DNA of 64,000 nucleotides from Bacillus sp. F19 (GTDB lineage Bacteria > Bacillota > Bacilli > Bacillales > Bacillaceae). Positions 54,701 to 63,938 of this stretch are shown piece by piece; position 1 is the stretch's first letter, and every line of letters starts with the position of its first letter. A program made the position numbers and the translations under genes. Under the pieces are notes generated by a model. That model searched no databases and had not been told where the DNA came from. It saw only the letters and a program-made list of their open reading frames with translations. The stretch lies in assembly GCA_023823795.1 (NCBI GenBank), contig CP085710.1, positions 4,924,001-4,988,000 of the forward strand, given 5' to 3'.

Positions 54701-55768
54701 TCAGTGAGAATCGTGTGCTGAATGATCTTCAGTCTGTTCTTCTGATTCATGTTCTGAATGATCTGTTTCCTGTTCGGAGTGGTCTTCTCCATGTTCTGAA
54801 TGACCTTCTGATTTAATAGAATGATCGATGTTCATTTCTTTATTTGGATCTAATTTCTCTAAATGATCCACTTCATCATGCTTGTGCAATTCATAGCCGG
54901 ATTGCTCGCGGACTCTTACTGCATATTCTGAGTCTTTCGAGTGATCCACCCAGCCAAGATGCGTGTTAGAGAATGTCATTTTTCCGGTTGTTCCCGGAAG
55001 CATTAGCTGATCATATTGATCTTGTGTTAATTCAGGAGCAGAGTCTTTCGTTTTCTCTACCCAGTCTTCAAATTTATCTTCAGGCATAGCTTCTACATTG
55101 AATGTGTGTCTTTCAAAGCCTTTACCTGTAAAGTTTGCATTTCGTCCTGCATATGTTCCAGGCTCATCTGCCTGAAGGAAAAGCTTTGTCTGCATTCCTG
55201 ACATCGCATATTTCTGTCCGCCTAATTGAGGAATCCAGAATGCTGTCATCGTATCAGCAGATGATAGTTTAAATTCAACTGCACGATCTTCAGGAATGTT
55301 TAAGTAGTTAACTGTTTCAATCCCCTCTTCTTCATAAGAGAAAATCCATTTCCAGTCAACAGATGTAGCATGTATGACTAAAGGTGCCTTGTCTTTTGAA
55401 GACTCAGGAGCCTCTTCTAGTGCATAGATGGTTTGCACTGTAGGAATTGAAAGTGCAATAACGATAAGGATTGGAATAACCGTCCATACGATTTCAAGGA
55501 ATTTGCTTCCTTCCATTTCAGGCGGTTCATATTCCATGTTGTCTTTGCGCTCACGATACTTCACAACAATGATAGTAAACAGAACAAAAACAACAGCTAG
55601 AATGAATAGCATAAACCCTATCGACAAGAGAATAAGGTCACTTTGTGCAGCTGCAACTGGCCCTTTCGGATCTAATACGACGAGTTCACTGCATCCGCCA
55701 AGTAAAAAAACAGAGAGTAATAGACCTAACGCTAAAAATGGTTTAAACAGCTTGAACACCAGGTTCAC
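54701..55768 (-). CDS. qoxA: Cytochrome aa3-600 menaquinol oxidase subunit II, His-rich tail
   Basis: This 355-residue lipoprotein has the lipobox LGGC (cysteine near residue 26), two membrane helices and a periplasmic-side cupredoxin domain. That domain lacks the CuA cysteines, as expected for a quinol oxidase. It starts [55 protein letters not shown]. The last ~40 residues ([33 protein letters not shown]) are an unusual His/Glu/Asp-rich extension; other QoxA proteins I recall end earlier. The tail could bind copper or other metals. It is the first gene of qoxABCD. Confidence 0.95.
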   Translation of the reverse strand: MNLVFKLFKPFLALGLLLSVFLLGGCSELVVLDPKGPVAAAQSDLILLSIGFMLFILAVVFVLFTIIVVKYRERKDNMEYEPPEMEGSKFLEIVWTVIPILIVIALSIPTVQTIYALEEAPESSKDKAPLVIHATSVDWKWIFSYEEEGIETVNYLNIPEDRAVEFKLSSADTMTAFWIPQLGGQKYAMSGMQTKLFLQADEPGTYAGRNANFTGKGFERHTFNVEAMPEDKFEDWVEKTKDSAPELTQDQYDQLMLPGTTGKMTFSNTHLGWVDHSKDSEYAVRVREQSGYELHKHDEVDHLEKLDPNKEMNIDHSIKSEGHSEHGEDHSEQETDHSEHESEEQTEDHSAHDSH

Positions 55769-56394
55769 CTTCCTTCCTAAATAATAACTGATTTCACTAT
55801 TATCCGGATGCTAAAAGAGCATGCCTCTAAATTATTTCAGAAAAACGATGATTTCGTTTTCTTTTCCTCTATATGCTAGCAGAGCAAGCTTCCTGATGTG
55901 ATGCCATTTCTTAAATGTCACGAGAATTTCATCAGTCGTTCAAACAAATGTCACATTTTTTTCATACTTTAGTCATATTTATGTAATTCCTTGCTTTTAT
56001 TGGAATTAAAAGTGCTTTAATGAAAATTTTTCTTTTTAAGGATAAGTTAGACAGCGGGTTTGTCAAACCTTTTTATACCCTATTTTATATGTGATCAAAT
56101 TAACAAGAGTCTTCCAAACTCTCAGTTTAGAAGACTCACTGTAAATTTCTGTGAAAGCATGGGAAGACAGTCTCAGCTAAAAAACCAAGTTAAGATTTAT
56201 TCAAATATAGAAACTACAATTTCTCCTAAAAAGTTAAATGAGATTTCTAAAGAAAATATACGCTTAAAAAAAGAAGTTGAAATTCTCAAACAAGTGATGT
56301 CTATTATGTCCTCTAAATAGGAGTGTATGGGCAATTTCCTCCTTGAAATTATGTTATATTAGACGGTAAATAGTTAGTAAGGGAGTTTGAACAA
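55769..56394. other. qoxA-topB intergenic region
   Basis: It carries the qox promoter region and the left part of the foreign segment. AAATGTCAC occurs at 55913-55921 and 55946-55954, 33 bp apart, upstream of qoxA. A possible transposase remnant is at 56060-56320. Confidence 0.5.
56060..56320 (+). pseudogene. Possible transposase orfA-like remnant
   Basis: The last part of this 86-codon frame reads LNEISKENIRLKKEVEILKQVMSIMSSK, which resembles the leucine-zipper end of IS3-family orfA proteins. The upstream part lacks a clear DNA-binding domain, and no inverted repeats or orfB were found. It ends 75 bp before topB. It could instead be a small unrelated coiled-coil protein. Confidence 0.3.
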
Positions 56395-58584
56395 ATGTCA
56401 AAAAGTGTGGTAATTGCTGAAAAGCCTTCAGTTGCACGTGATATTGCAAATGTATTGAAGTGTAATAAAAAAGGCAATGGATTTTTAGAAGGCGATAAAT
56501 ACATCGTTACGTGGGCATTAGGACATTTAGTTACACTAGCAGATCCAGAGACATACGATATTAAATATAAAACATGGAAACTAGAAGACCTTCCTATGCT
56601 TCCTGAACACATGAAGTTAGTTGTCATGAAACAAACTGGAAAGCAATTTAATACTGTTAAAACACAATTAAATCGCAGTGATGTGAATGAAATAATTGTG
56701 GCTACTGATGCAGGGAGAGAAGGAGAATTAGTTGCTCGTTGGATTATTGATAAAGCAAAAGTTCATAAGCCTATCAAACGTCTCTGGATTTCTTCTGTAA
56801 CAGATAAAGCTATTAAAGATGGATTCAATAACTTAAAGCCTGGTAAAGCTTATGAAAACTTATATATTTCTGCAGTAGCACGTTCCGAAGCTGACTGGTA
56901 TATCGGTTTAAATGCAACTCGTGCTTTAACAACAAAATTTAATGCACAATTAAACTGTGGACGTGTTCAAACACCAACAGTTGCAATGGTTGCAGCACGT
57001 GAAGATGAAATTACGAATTTCAAACCTCAAACATATTATGGAATTGAAGCCCAAACAGATGGACTTACTTTAACGTGGCAAGATGCAAACGGAAATAGTC
57101 GTAGCTTTAATAAAGAAAAGACTGATGCAATCGTGAAATCACTTGGAAGTAAAGATGCAAAAGTTGTTTCCATTGATCGCAAAGCAAAGAAAACATTCGC
57201 ACCTGCTCTATATGATTTAACAGAGTTACAACGTGATGGGAATAAACTCTTTGGCTATTCTGCTAAGGAAACATTAAACATTATGCAAAAACTGTACGAG
57301 CAACACAAAGTCTTAACTTATCCCCGTACTGATTCACGTTATTTATCTTCAGATATCGTTAGTACGCTTCCAGAGCGTTTAAAAGCGTGTGCTGTAGGTG
57401 AATATCGTTCTCTTGCAAATAAAGTGTTAAATAAACCTATTAAAGTGTCAAAAGGGTTTGTAGATGATAGTAAAGTAAGTGATCACCATGCCATTATTCC
57501 AACTGAGAGTTATGTAAATTTTTCATCATTTACTGACAAAGAACGCAAAATATACGACCTTGTCGTGAAACGTTTCTTAGCTGTTTTATATCCTGCATTT
57601 GAATATGAGCAATTAACAGTGCAAACGAAAATCGGTGATCAAAAGTTTATCGCTAAAGGAAGATCAGTGATTAATTCTGGCTGGAAAGAAGTTTATGAAA
57701 ACCATTTTGATGATGAAGAATCAACAGATGATGTAAAAGATCAGCTATTACCTCGTATTGAAAAAGACGATGTATTAAAGACAAAATTAATCACTCAAAC
57801 GTCAGGCCAAACAAAGCCCCCTGCACGCTTTACTGAGGCGACTTTACTATCAGCAATGGAAAACCCCACGAAATATATGAAAACAAACGATAAAAAGCTT
57901 GTAGACACGTTAAAATCGACTGGTGGACTTGGTACAGTAGCCACTCGTGCTGATATCATTGATAAATTATTTAATTCGTTCTTATTCGAAAAACGTGGCG
58001 GTAAGGAAATCTATATCACATCTAAGGGACGTCAGCTTTTAAATTTAGTGCCAGAAAAATTAAAATCTCCTGCGACAACAGCTGAATGGGAACAAAAGCT
58101 TGAGCTAATCGCAAAAGGGAAACTGAAAAAAGATGTGTTCATCAATGAAATGAAAGATTACACAAAAGAGATTGTCAGTGAAATTAAAACTAGTGATAAA
58201 AAATATAAACATGACAATATCTCAACGAAATCTTGTCCAGACTGTGGTAAGCCAATGCTTGAAGTGAATAGCAAAAAAGGCAAAATGCTCGTCTGCCAAG
58301 ATCGTGAATGCGGTCATAAAAAGAACGTCGCTCGCATAACTAACGCACGCTGCCCTCAATGTAAAAAGAAAATGGAACTACGTGGTGAAGGCGACGGTCA
58401 AATCTTCACATGTAAATGTGGATATCGCGAGAAACTATCTGCTTTTGAAGCAAGACGTAAAAAAGAGTCTGGTGGAAAAGTGGATAAACGCTCTGTCCAA
58501 AAGTATTTAAAACAACAAGAAAAAGAGGCTGAACCGATTAATAATCCATTTGCAGATTTATTAAAAGGGATGAAGTTTGATTAA
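56395..58584 (+). CDS. topB: DNA topoisomerase III (second, probably acquired copy)
   Basis: This 729-residue type IA topoisomerase is full length. The TOPRIM domain shows VIAEKPSVARDIANVLK and ATDAGREGELVARWII (about residues 5-120). The active-site tyrosine is 309 in LTYPRTDSRYLSSD. The C-terminal zinc-binding segments are CPDCGKPM and CPQCKKKMELRGEGDGQIFTCKCG (about residue 620-680). It relaxes negatively supercoiled or decatenates DNA. It is AT-rich with codon choices unlike the neighbours. A diverged native topB stump lies at 62942-63274. Confidence 0.95.
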   Translation: MSKSVVIAEKPSVARDIANVLKCNKKGNGFLEGDKYIVTWALGHLVTLADPETYDIKYKTWKLEDLPMLPEHMKLVVMKQTGKQFNTVKTQLNRSDVNEIIVATDAGREGELVARWIIDKAKVHKPIKRLWISSVTDKAIKDGFNNLKPGKAYENLYISAVARSEADWYIGLNATRALTTKFNAQLNCGRVQTPTVAMVAAREDEITNFKPQTYYGIEAQTDGLTLTWQDANGNSRSFNKEKTDAIVKSLGSKDAKVVSIDRKAKKTFAPALYDLTELQRDGNKLFGYSAKETLNIMQKLYEQHKVLTYPRTDSRYLSSDIVSTLPERLKACAVGEYRSLANKVLNKPIKVSKGFVDDSKVSDHHAIIPTESYVNFSSFTDKERKIYDLVVKRFLAVLYPAFEYEQLTVQTKIGDQKFIAKGRSVINSGWKEVYENHFDDEESTDDVKDQLLPRIEKDDVLKTKLITQTSGQTKPPARFTEATLLSAMENPTKYMKTNDKKLVDTLKSTGGLGTVATRADIIDKLFNSFLFEKRGGKEIYITSKGRQLLNLVPEKLKSPATTAEWEQKLELIAKGKLKKDVFINEMKDYTKEIVSEIKTSDKKYKHDNISTKSCPDCGKPMLEVNSKKGKMLVCQDRECGHKKNVARITNARCPQCKKKMELRGEGDGQIFTCKCGYREKLSAFEARRKKESGGKVDKRSVQKYLKQQEKEAEPINNPFADLLKGMKFD

Positions 58585-58590
58585 ATTATC

Positions 58591-58637
58591 AAAATAGAAG
58601 TGCCTATCTAGAAGTTTAGATAGGCACTTCTATTTTA
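58591..58637 (+). terminator. Terminator of topB
   Basis: AAAATAGAAGTGCCTATCTA pairs with its complement at 58618-58637 around GAAGTT and ends in T residues. Confidence 0.9.
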
Positions 58638-59103
58638 TTATGTAAAATGTGTTGAGAGATAATAAAGTTTGATAAGACACGCCTAATAATCTTGATAAAT
58701 AAACAAACGAAAAGAGATTGTTTTGAAAAAAGATGATCAAAACAGGCTCTTCTTATATAAATTTGAATAATTCTTTTATAATAAATTTCGATCATTTTTG
58801 TGTTCCTTAATGAACTAAAGCACCTTATAGTTTAAGTACATTATTTCACAATCTTTCTTAAGGAATAAAAAAAGCGGCCTTCATCTTAAAAGGTCACTCA
58901 TCGTTAGCTGTCCATAAAAAATTGAATGTTGAAGCCAGGAACTGCCCTGTTAGCCAACCATGCTGCACTTCATAGCACCACAGATAATGAAAGACTTTCG
59001 TTCTTTCATGGGAGTTGAAGAAGGGTCACCATAACAATCGTTATAGGAATTAATCTACTAAAAAAGGTCTACTTAACGTAACCTTTTTTAGTACAATCAT
59101 TTT
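58638..59103. other. topB-bla intergenic region
   Basis: No gene was seen in 466 bp. A short perfect hairpin ATGAAAGA/TCTTTCAT is at 58987-59009. A beta-lactamase terminator is at 59059-59092. Confidence 0.5.
59059..59092 (-). terminator. Terminator of the beta-lactamase gene
   Basis: Minus-strand AAAAAAGGT and GACCTTTTTT pair around TACGTTAAGTA, just after the bla stop. Confidence 0.8.
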
Positions 59104-60033
59104 CTATTTATTTTTGACTTTAAGGGCCTTAATTACTTCTTCTGTTGCCTCAGCAATAAGCTCGTCGTTATAATCAGCATCTTTTTTATCACGACTTGAA
59201 AGTACAGCAAGAACAATAGGATCTCCTTTTGGTGGCCAAATGATCGCAATGTCATTTCTCGTACCATATGATCCTGCTCCAGTCTTATCAGCCACTTCCC
59301 AACCTTTCGGCACTCCAGCACGAATTAATGCATCTCCAGTAGTATTTCTTTTCATCCAATCTATTAAAAGTTCACGTTTCTCAGTTGGGAGTGCATCTCC
59401 CAGTGTAAAAGCCTGAAGACTAGTAGCAAGTGCTCTTGGTGTACTCGTATCATGAGTTTCACCTGGATTAACTTCGTTTAACTCTGGCTCATATCGCTCA
59501 GGATTGGTAACATTATCACCAATTTCCTCCAGTGCTTTCTTAAATCCAGTCGGTCCCCCCAGTTGCTTAAGTATGAGATTCGCCGCAGTATTGTCACTGT
59601 ATCTAATAGAAGCATCGGAAAGCTCCTTAAGAGTCATCCCCGTATCAACATGCTTTTCTGTAATCGGATTATAATTAACAAGATCCTCACGTGTATAGGT
59701 AATTCTTTGATTAAGGTCTTCTATTGATTTCTGTTGTAAAAGTGCTCCTACAGCTAGAGCCTTATGAGTAGATGCATAAGCAAAACGCTCATCTGGATGA
59801 TAGGTTACTGTTTGGTTTGTACCAGTATCCAACGCAAAGACACCAAGTTTAGCATCAAATTTTTCTTCAAGCTTAGCAAAATCATGATTATTGGCAGTTT
59901 CTTGTTTTTGGGGTTTAGTTAATTCAGCATGAACGTTATTGTTTGAACAACCTACAAGCGTTGCACATGAAAGAAATAGTACAGCAATTTTTCTGAATGT
60001 GGAAGTACTAAAAATGTTGCTCAATGATTTCAT
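59104..60033 (-). CDS. blaP: Class A beta-lactamase (penicillinase), lipoprotein type
   Basis: This 309-residue enzyme hydrolyses the beta-lactam ring. A signal peptide with lipobox LVGC (Cys29) implies a membrane-anchored form. Catalytic motifs are S-T-H-K (Ser88), RYSDN near residue 146, the omega-loop EPELN and VADKTGAGSYGTRND. It resembles class A enzymes of B. cereus and B. licheniformis. It is divergent from blaR1-blaI and carries BlaI-type operators upstream. A 4-codon upstream ORF with a perfect ribosome site stands in the leader. Confidence 0.95.
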   Translation of the reverse strand: MKSLSNIFSTSTFRKIAVLFLSCATLVGCSNNNVHAELTKPQKQETANNHDFAKLEEKFDAKLGVFALDTGTNQTVTYHPDERFAYASTHKALAVGALLQQKSIEDLNQRITYTREDLVNYNPITEKHVDTGMTLKELSDASIRYSDNTAANLILKQLGGPTGFKKALEEIGDNVTNPERYEPELNEVNPGETHDTSTPRALATSLQAFTLGDALPTEKRELLIDWMKRNTTGDALIRAGVPKGWEVADKTGAGSYGTRNDIAIIWPPKGDPIVLAVLSSRDKKDADYNDELIAEATEEVIKALKVKNK

Positions 60034-60347
60034 TAAAATTCAACCTCTTTCTAAAAAATATTTATTATGTATTCTCCTGGGATAGCAGCCGGATCTTTAA
60101 CTCTTGCACCCTATCTTTTGTTCATGATGTAGACCTCCTAATTATTTGATTAGACTCTTATGTACGAATTGAAAAAACAACCTCATGCAAGGAGTTTTAA
60201 CGGATTACATTTGTAGTCTTATTACATCTGTAGTATAGTATTACATATGTAATCAAGTAAAGTCAATTCTTTATTTTTTTACCATCAAGCCACTATAAAT
60301 ATGCTATATACCTGTTTTTTGAAATTTAAAAATCAAGAGAGTTGGTA
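60034..60347. promoter_or_regulatory. Divergent bla control region
   Basis: Three BlaI-type dyads are at 60204-60217, 60221-60235 and 60240-60253 (ATTACA-TTTGTAGT and variants, TACA/TGTA cores). TTGTAG (60211) and TATAGT (60234), 17 bp apart, give a blaR1 promoter inside them. A minus-strand TTGACT at 60261-60266 may serve blaP. BlaI would block both. Confidence 0.85.
60111..60125 (-). CDS. Four-codon upstream ORF in the blaP leader
   Basis: AGGAGGT (60133-60139) stands seven bases before ATG AAC AAA AGA TAG, giving the peptide MNKR. The frame continues past the stop with weak protein-like sequence, so it may be a relic of a longer gene. No homologue is known to me. Confidence 0.45.
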   Translation of the reverse strand: MNKR

Positions 60348-62168
60348 TTGAAGGACATGTTTTTAACTCATTTTATAATAGGTCTATTGGTGTCTTCATT
60401 TTCCGTTACTGTTATTCTACTTATACGAAAATGGTTTGGAAGACAATTAACAGCAAAATGGTACTATCATTTGTGGATGTTTCTTTTTATGGCTTTAGCA
60501 CTTCCATTCATACCTACTGATTTATATAATTTTAGTTCTCTCTTTAGCGGTGGGGATACATATCAGACTAATGCACCCAGCTCTAATATGGAAACAACTG
60601 GAACAGATATGATACAGGGCCTACACCTAATACAAGACTTTTCTGTATCGGTCAATCGGCTGGACCTGTCCTTACTTAATATGGGAGTGATGGGTTTATG
60701 GATGTCAGGGATGCTTTTATTTACCTTTACTATGGTTCGTGGATGGCTCACACTTAGAAGGATAAAGAATTATTCTTCTGCGTTTTCCAATCAAGAAGTT
60801 CTCGTGCTTTTCGAAGAATGCAAGAAAAGACTACAGATTAAAAAATCAATAAAGATTGTTATTTCGAAAAGAGTCCAATCTCCAATGATATTCGGACTTT
60901 TTCAAACATATATCGTCTTACCTTCTCAGCATGAAAACTGGCTTAGCCTGAAAAATTACGAGTATATCTTTCTTCATGAACTGAATCACTATAAAAACAA
61001 GGATTTGCTGACAAATTACGTGATATTGTTCTATCAAATCATTTATTGGTTTAATCCCCTTGTCTGGCTTGCTTTTAGAGAAATGAGATTGGATCGGGAA
61101 ATCGCATGTGATACATCTGTTTTACAGTTACTAGATGATAATTCATTTAGTGAATATGGAAATACAATCATTAATTTTTTGGATCTTTCAAAACGGTCAA
61201 GCAAGCTACAGTTAGTGACACAATTAAAAGGTTCGAAGCTTCAAATCAAAAAACGAATTGAACACATTTCTGCCTATAAGCATTCCGCAAAAAAATCAAT
61301 AAGAAAAAGCGTCTTTATTTATGTGTTGGCCAGTATCATTTTGACAATCCAATTACCTTTCGTTTCCGCATTTGCGACGGAAAACGACCGATACTATTTT
61401 AATAATGACGGAGCAGTTTATGAGGATTTACATCAATTCTTTAAAGGGTATGAAGGAAGCTTTGTTTTATATGATCATAACGCACAGCAATATCGCATTT
61501 ATAATGAAGAGAAAAGTACGTTGCGGGTATCACCTGATTCCACATACAAAATCTATAGTGCCTTATTTGCACTAGAATCAAATGTGATATCACCCGAAGA
61601 ATCCACCCTTTCATGGGATGGGACGGAGCAACCCTATGACGCTTGGAATATGGATCAGGATGTCTCATCTGCTTTACAAAAATCTGTAAACTGGTATTTC
61701 CAAGAATTAGATCGTAGAACAGGATTTGAAACAATACAATCCAATCTACAAGAGATAAACTATGGAAATTCCGATGTATCTGGGGAATTTGGTGAATTCT
61801 GGCTCGAATCCTCATTAAAAATTTCTCCAGTCGAGCAAGTCCAACTGCTGCAAGCCTTTTATTACAATCAATTTGGATATAAGGAAATGAATATCCAAGC
61901 TGTGAAGGAAGCACTACTCTTAGAAAAGAATGAAGAAGCTCGCCTATCAGGAAAAACAGGTACAGGAGCAGTGAATGGAAAAAACATCAATGGTTGGTTT
62001 ATCGGGTATGTAGAGACGAAGAACAATACTTATTTCTTTGCTACCAATATACAAAATGAAGATGATGCATCTGGAAGCAAGGCAGAAGAAATTACTTTAT
62101 CAATTTTAAAAGATTTAGGAATCTATAAAGAAAATGGAGGGGAGAAATATGGAGAAAAACATTCCTAG
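60348..62168 (+). CDS. blaR1: BlaR1 beta-lactam sensor-transducer
   Basis: This 606-residue integral membrane sensor is read from a TTG at 60348 with GAGAG six bases upstream; an ATG three codons later is an alternative. The N-terminal part has four membrane helices and the M56 metalloprotease motif HELNHYKN near residue 209. The C-terminal sensor has penicillin-binding motifs, Ser in SPDSTYKIY (about residue 398) and KTGTGAVNGKN. Acylation by antibiotic activates the protease, which removes BlaI. It overlaps blaI by 20 bp. Confidence 0.94.
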   Translation: MKDMFLTHFIIGLLVSSFSVTVILLIRKWFGRQLTAKWYYHLWMFLFMALALPFIPTDLYNFSSLFSGGDTYQTNAPSSNMETTGTDMIQGLHLIQDFSVSVNRLDLSLLNMGVMGLWMSGMLLFTFTMVRGWLTLRRIKNYSSAFSNQEVLVLFEECKKRLQIKKSIKIVISKRVQSPMIFGLFQTYIVLPSQHENWLSLKNYEYIFLHELNHYKNKDLLTNYVILFYQIIYWFNPLVWLAFREMRLDREIACDTSVLQLLDDNSFSEYGNTIINFLDLSKRSSKLQLVTQLKGSKLQIKKRIEHISAYKHSAKKSIRKSVFIYVLASIILTIQLPFVSAFATENDRYYFNNDGAVYEDLHQFFKGYEGSFVLYDHNAQQYRIYNEEKSTLRVSPDSTYKIYSALFALESNVISPEESTLSWDGTEQPYDAWNMDQDVSSALQKSVNWYFQELDRRTGFETIQSNLQEINYGNSDVSGEFGEFWLESSLKISPVEQVQLLQAFYYNQFGYKEMNIQAVKEALLLEKNEEARLSGKTGTGAVNGKNINGWFIGYVETKNNTYFFATNIQNEDDASGSKAEEITLSILKDLGIYKENGGEKYGEKHS

Positions 62169-62529
62169 TATATCAGAATCAGAATGGGAAATCATGAACG
62201 TGCTTTGGGATAAAGCCCCTCAAACAGCGAATGACATCATATTTTCCTTACAGGAGAGTACCGATTGGAAGCCGAAAACCATACGCACTCTTCTCGATCG
62301 ATTGGTTCAAAAAGATGTAGTAGGTGTCAATAAAAATCTAAGAGTTTACACATTTTACCCGCTCTATACACAGGAAGAGTGCCAGCGTGCCGAGACCGAA
62401 TCATTTATCAACCGTATCTATGGAGGTACCCTGAAATCCATGCTTGTCCAATTCATTCAGGAAGATACCCTATCTGATGATGATATCAATGAACTACGCT
62501 TTATTTTAAATAAGAAACCTAAAAAGTAA
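62149..62529 (+). CDS. blaI: BlaI repressor
   Basis: This 126-residue winged-helix protein starts MEKNIPSISESEWEIMNVLWDKAPQTANDIIFSLQESTDWKPKTIRTLLDRLVQKDVVGVNKN. The start at 62149 has GGAGGGGA upstream; an earlier in-frame ATG at 62134 is less well placed. The C-terminal part is the dimerisation region cut by BlaR1. It overlaps blaR1 and shares its promoter. Confidence 0.94.
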   Translation: MEKNIPSISESEWEIMNVLWDKAPQTANDIIFSLQESTDWKPKTIRTLLDRLVQKDVVGVNKNLRVYTFYPLYTQEECQRAETESFINRIYGGTLKSMLVQFIQEDTLSDDDINELRFILNKKPKK

Positions 62530-62541
62530 TAATATTAAAAA

Positions 62542-62575
62542 AGTCGATTTGGAAATTTTTCCAAATCGCTTTTTT
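62542..62575 (+). terminator. Terminator of blaI
   Basis: CGATTTGGAAATTTTTCCAAATCG is a perfect hairpin, followed by C and T6. Confidence 0.9.
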
Positions 62576-62704
62576 CGGTCGAAATCGAAATAGCGGGAGA
62601 CATATTTCTCATGTAATTATTGCATTCTTCTCTGTAAATACTACGCCCGTTAGTCATAAACTAAAAAACAAGTGTAGAGCTACACACGAAAGGAGCCATT
62701 AACT

Positions 62705-62770
62705 ATGAAGGATGTACTTTATTCAAGATTTTGGAATCACATTAATTATAGTTTAAATAAGTTAAACTAA
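62705..62770 (+). CDS. 21-residue peptide with strong ribosome site
   Basis: AAAGGAG stands nine bases before ATG, encoding MKDVLYSRFWNHINYSLNKLN and a TAA. A dyad GTGTAG-AG-CTACAC precedes it (about 62674-62687). It resembles a leader peptide or small regulatory peptide, but no regulated gene follows; the next unit is the inverted topB stump. No homologue is recognised. Confidence 0.45.
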   Translation: MKDVLYSRFWNHINYSLNKLN

Positions 62771-62941
62771 AAAAATTGAAACAGATTGCTTTATTACTTA
62801 AAACTTTAAATTATTCTCACCCCATATTGACCAAAAAAGTAGTTATATGAAGTCTTTTATTTATGTGCATTTTCAATAATCTAAGATATCGCTGTTAAAT
62901 CAAGATTAAAAGGAGTTTTAGAGTTTATGTGCAGCAGTGTT

Positions 62942-63274
62942 TTATAGAGATAAATCCACGTCTGTTGCAATAACGATTTCCGTTACGTCTTTCCGGTTTA
63001 ATAAAGCTTTAACTGCGTGAAATTGTTTGCTTGTTTTTTTAATAACGACAAGCTTCAGTTCCTGCGGCAGCATCGGCAAGTCTTCCATTTTCCACGTTTT
63101 ATAAGAATCACTGTAAGCCTCTGGATCTGCATGCGTCACAAGGTGCCCAAGCGCCCAGGTAACAATGTGCGAATTGCCTTCAAAGTATCCGTTGCCTTTT
63201 TTTCCGCATTGTAAGACTCTTGCTAAATCCCTCCCTACAGAGGGTTTTTCTGCAAGTACGACGATTTTCCCCAT
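62942..63274 (-). pseudogene. topB: Native topB, amino-terminal stump
   Basis: Reading from ATG at 63274 (GAGGAG upstream), this gives 110 residues: [33 protein letters not shown] and so on. It is homologous to the first 107 residues of the intact topB at 56395 but differs at about one position in three. Homology ends at EIVIATD (around 62957), just where intact enzymes continue AGREGEL; then DLSL and a stop follow. The rest of the gene is missing. The base composition fits the core genes better than the intact copy does. Confidence 0.88.
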
Positions 63275-63311
63275 AGTCACACTCCTCACTTTCATTCGAT
63301 ATTATATGGTA

Positions 63312-63842
63312 TCACAAAATGCTGCCAAAAGATTTGAACCAATCATGATAGGGATCACCAAAAATTTAGCGGTTAAAATCTATGCAGCCTGCGTACTCTC
63401 CATTTCTGACTATAAAATTGGCAGGATGGAAATCATCAAGCAAGAGAACGCAGGGACGATCTTTCAAGATACTTGAGTTTTCATCGATGAACCTTATTGT
63501 TTTCTCGCCATATTCTAAATGAATACCGCTTTCTTTGTAATGCTTTCAGATAGCGCTCATGCTCCGCCGAAGCCGTCTCATACCAGGAAAGAGGCGATGA
63601 TGGCGCTTGAATTTCCAGAATTCAGCAGGAATGGAGGATTTTATTTTAAGTTTTTCTATCTCTTTTAATATCAAAAATTCTTTTCATTTTGCTTCGTACT
63701 TTTTCAGTTCTGCGGTACGGAGGACATATTTTTTCCGCTTTTAAAAACAGCTATAACCTTTAAGTGGTTTGAAAAACCTTTATATACTTTTTTCTATATT
63801 CATAAATCTGTCAAAATACATGGCTAAATCAGTTTCTCTCAT
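63312..63842 (-). pseudogene. APH-family phosphotransferase, degraded
   Basis: Fragments in several frames give GKKYVLRTAELKKYEAK, KEFLILKEIEKLKIKSSIPA, LSWYETASAEHERYLKA and YKESGIHLEYGEKTIRFIDEN, then LLLDDFHPANFIVRNGEYAGCIDFN, and after a stop (63366-63368) FGDPYHDWFK. These are the ordered motifs of aminoglycoside-phosphotransferase-like kinases (DFHPxN catalytic loop and DP region). Frameshifts, two stops and loss of about 100 C-terminal residues make it non-functional. An ATG at 63842 with AAAGGGAAAG upstream is the likely original start. Confidence 0.8.
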
Positions 63843-63938
63843 CGTCTTTCCCTTTTGCCTTAAACCAAGTTTCCCCTTTTATGTTACCATAATTAAAAGA
63901 GATTCGTGATTTTGACAAGCAGAAAGTGAGGTACCTTG

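Noticed and set aside
51777-55768. caa3-type cytochrome c oxidase (ctaCDEF)
   Set aside because: Subunit II lacks CuA ligands and a cytochrome c domain, and the N-terminus is that of QoxA; it is a quinol oxidase.
58638-59103. Insertion sequence remnant between topB and bla
   Set aside because: I found neither transposase fragments nor convincing inverted repeats here.
56395-63274. Two topB sequences as an assembly duplication
   Set aside because: They differ strongly in both nucleotide and protein sequence, so they are distinct genes.
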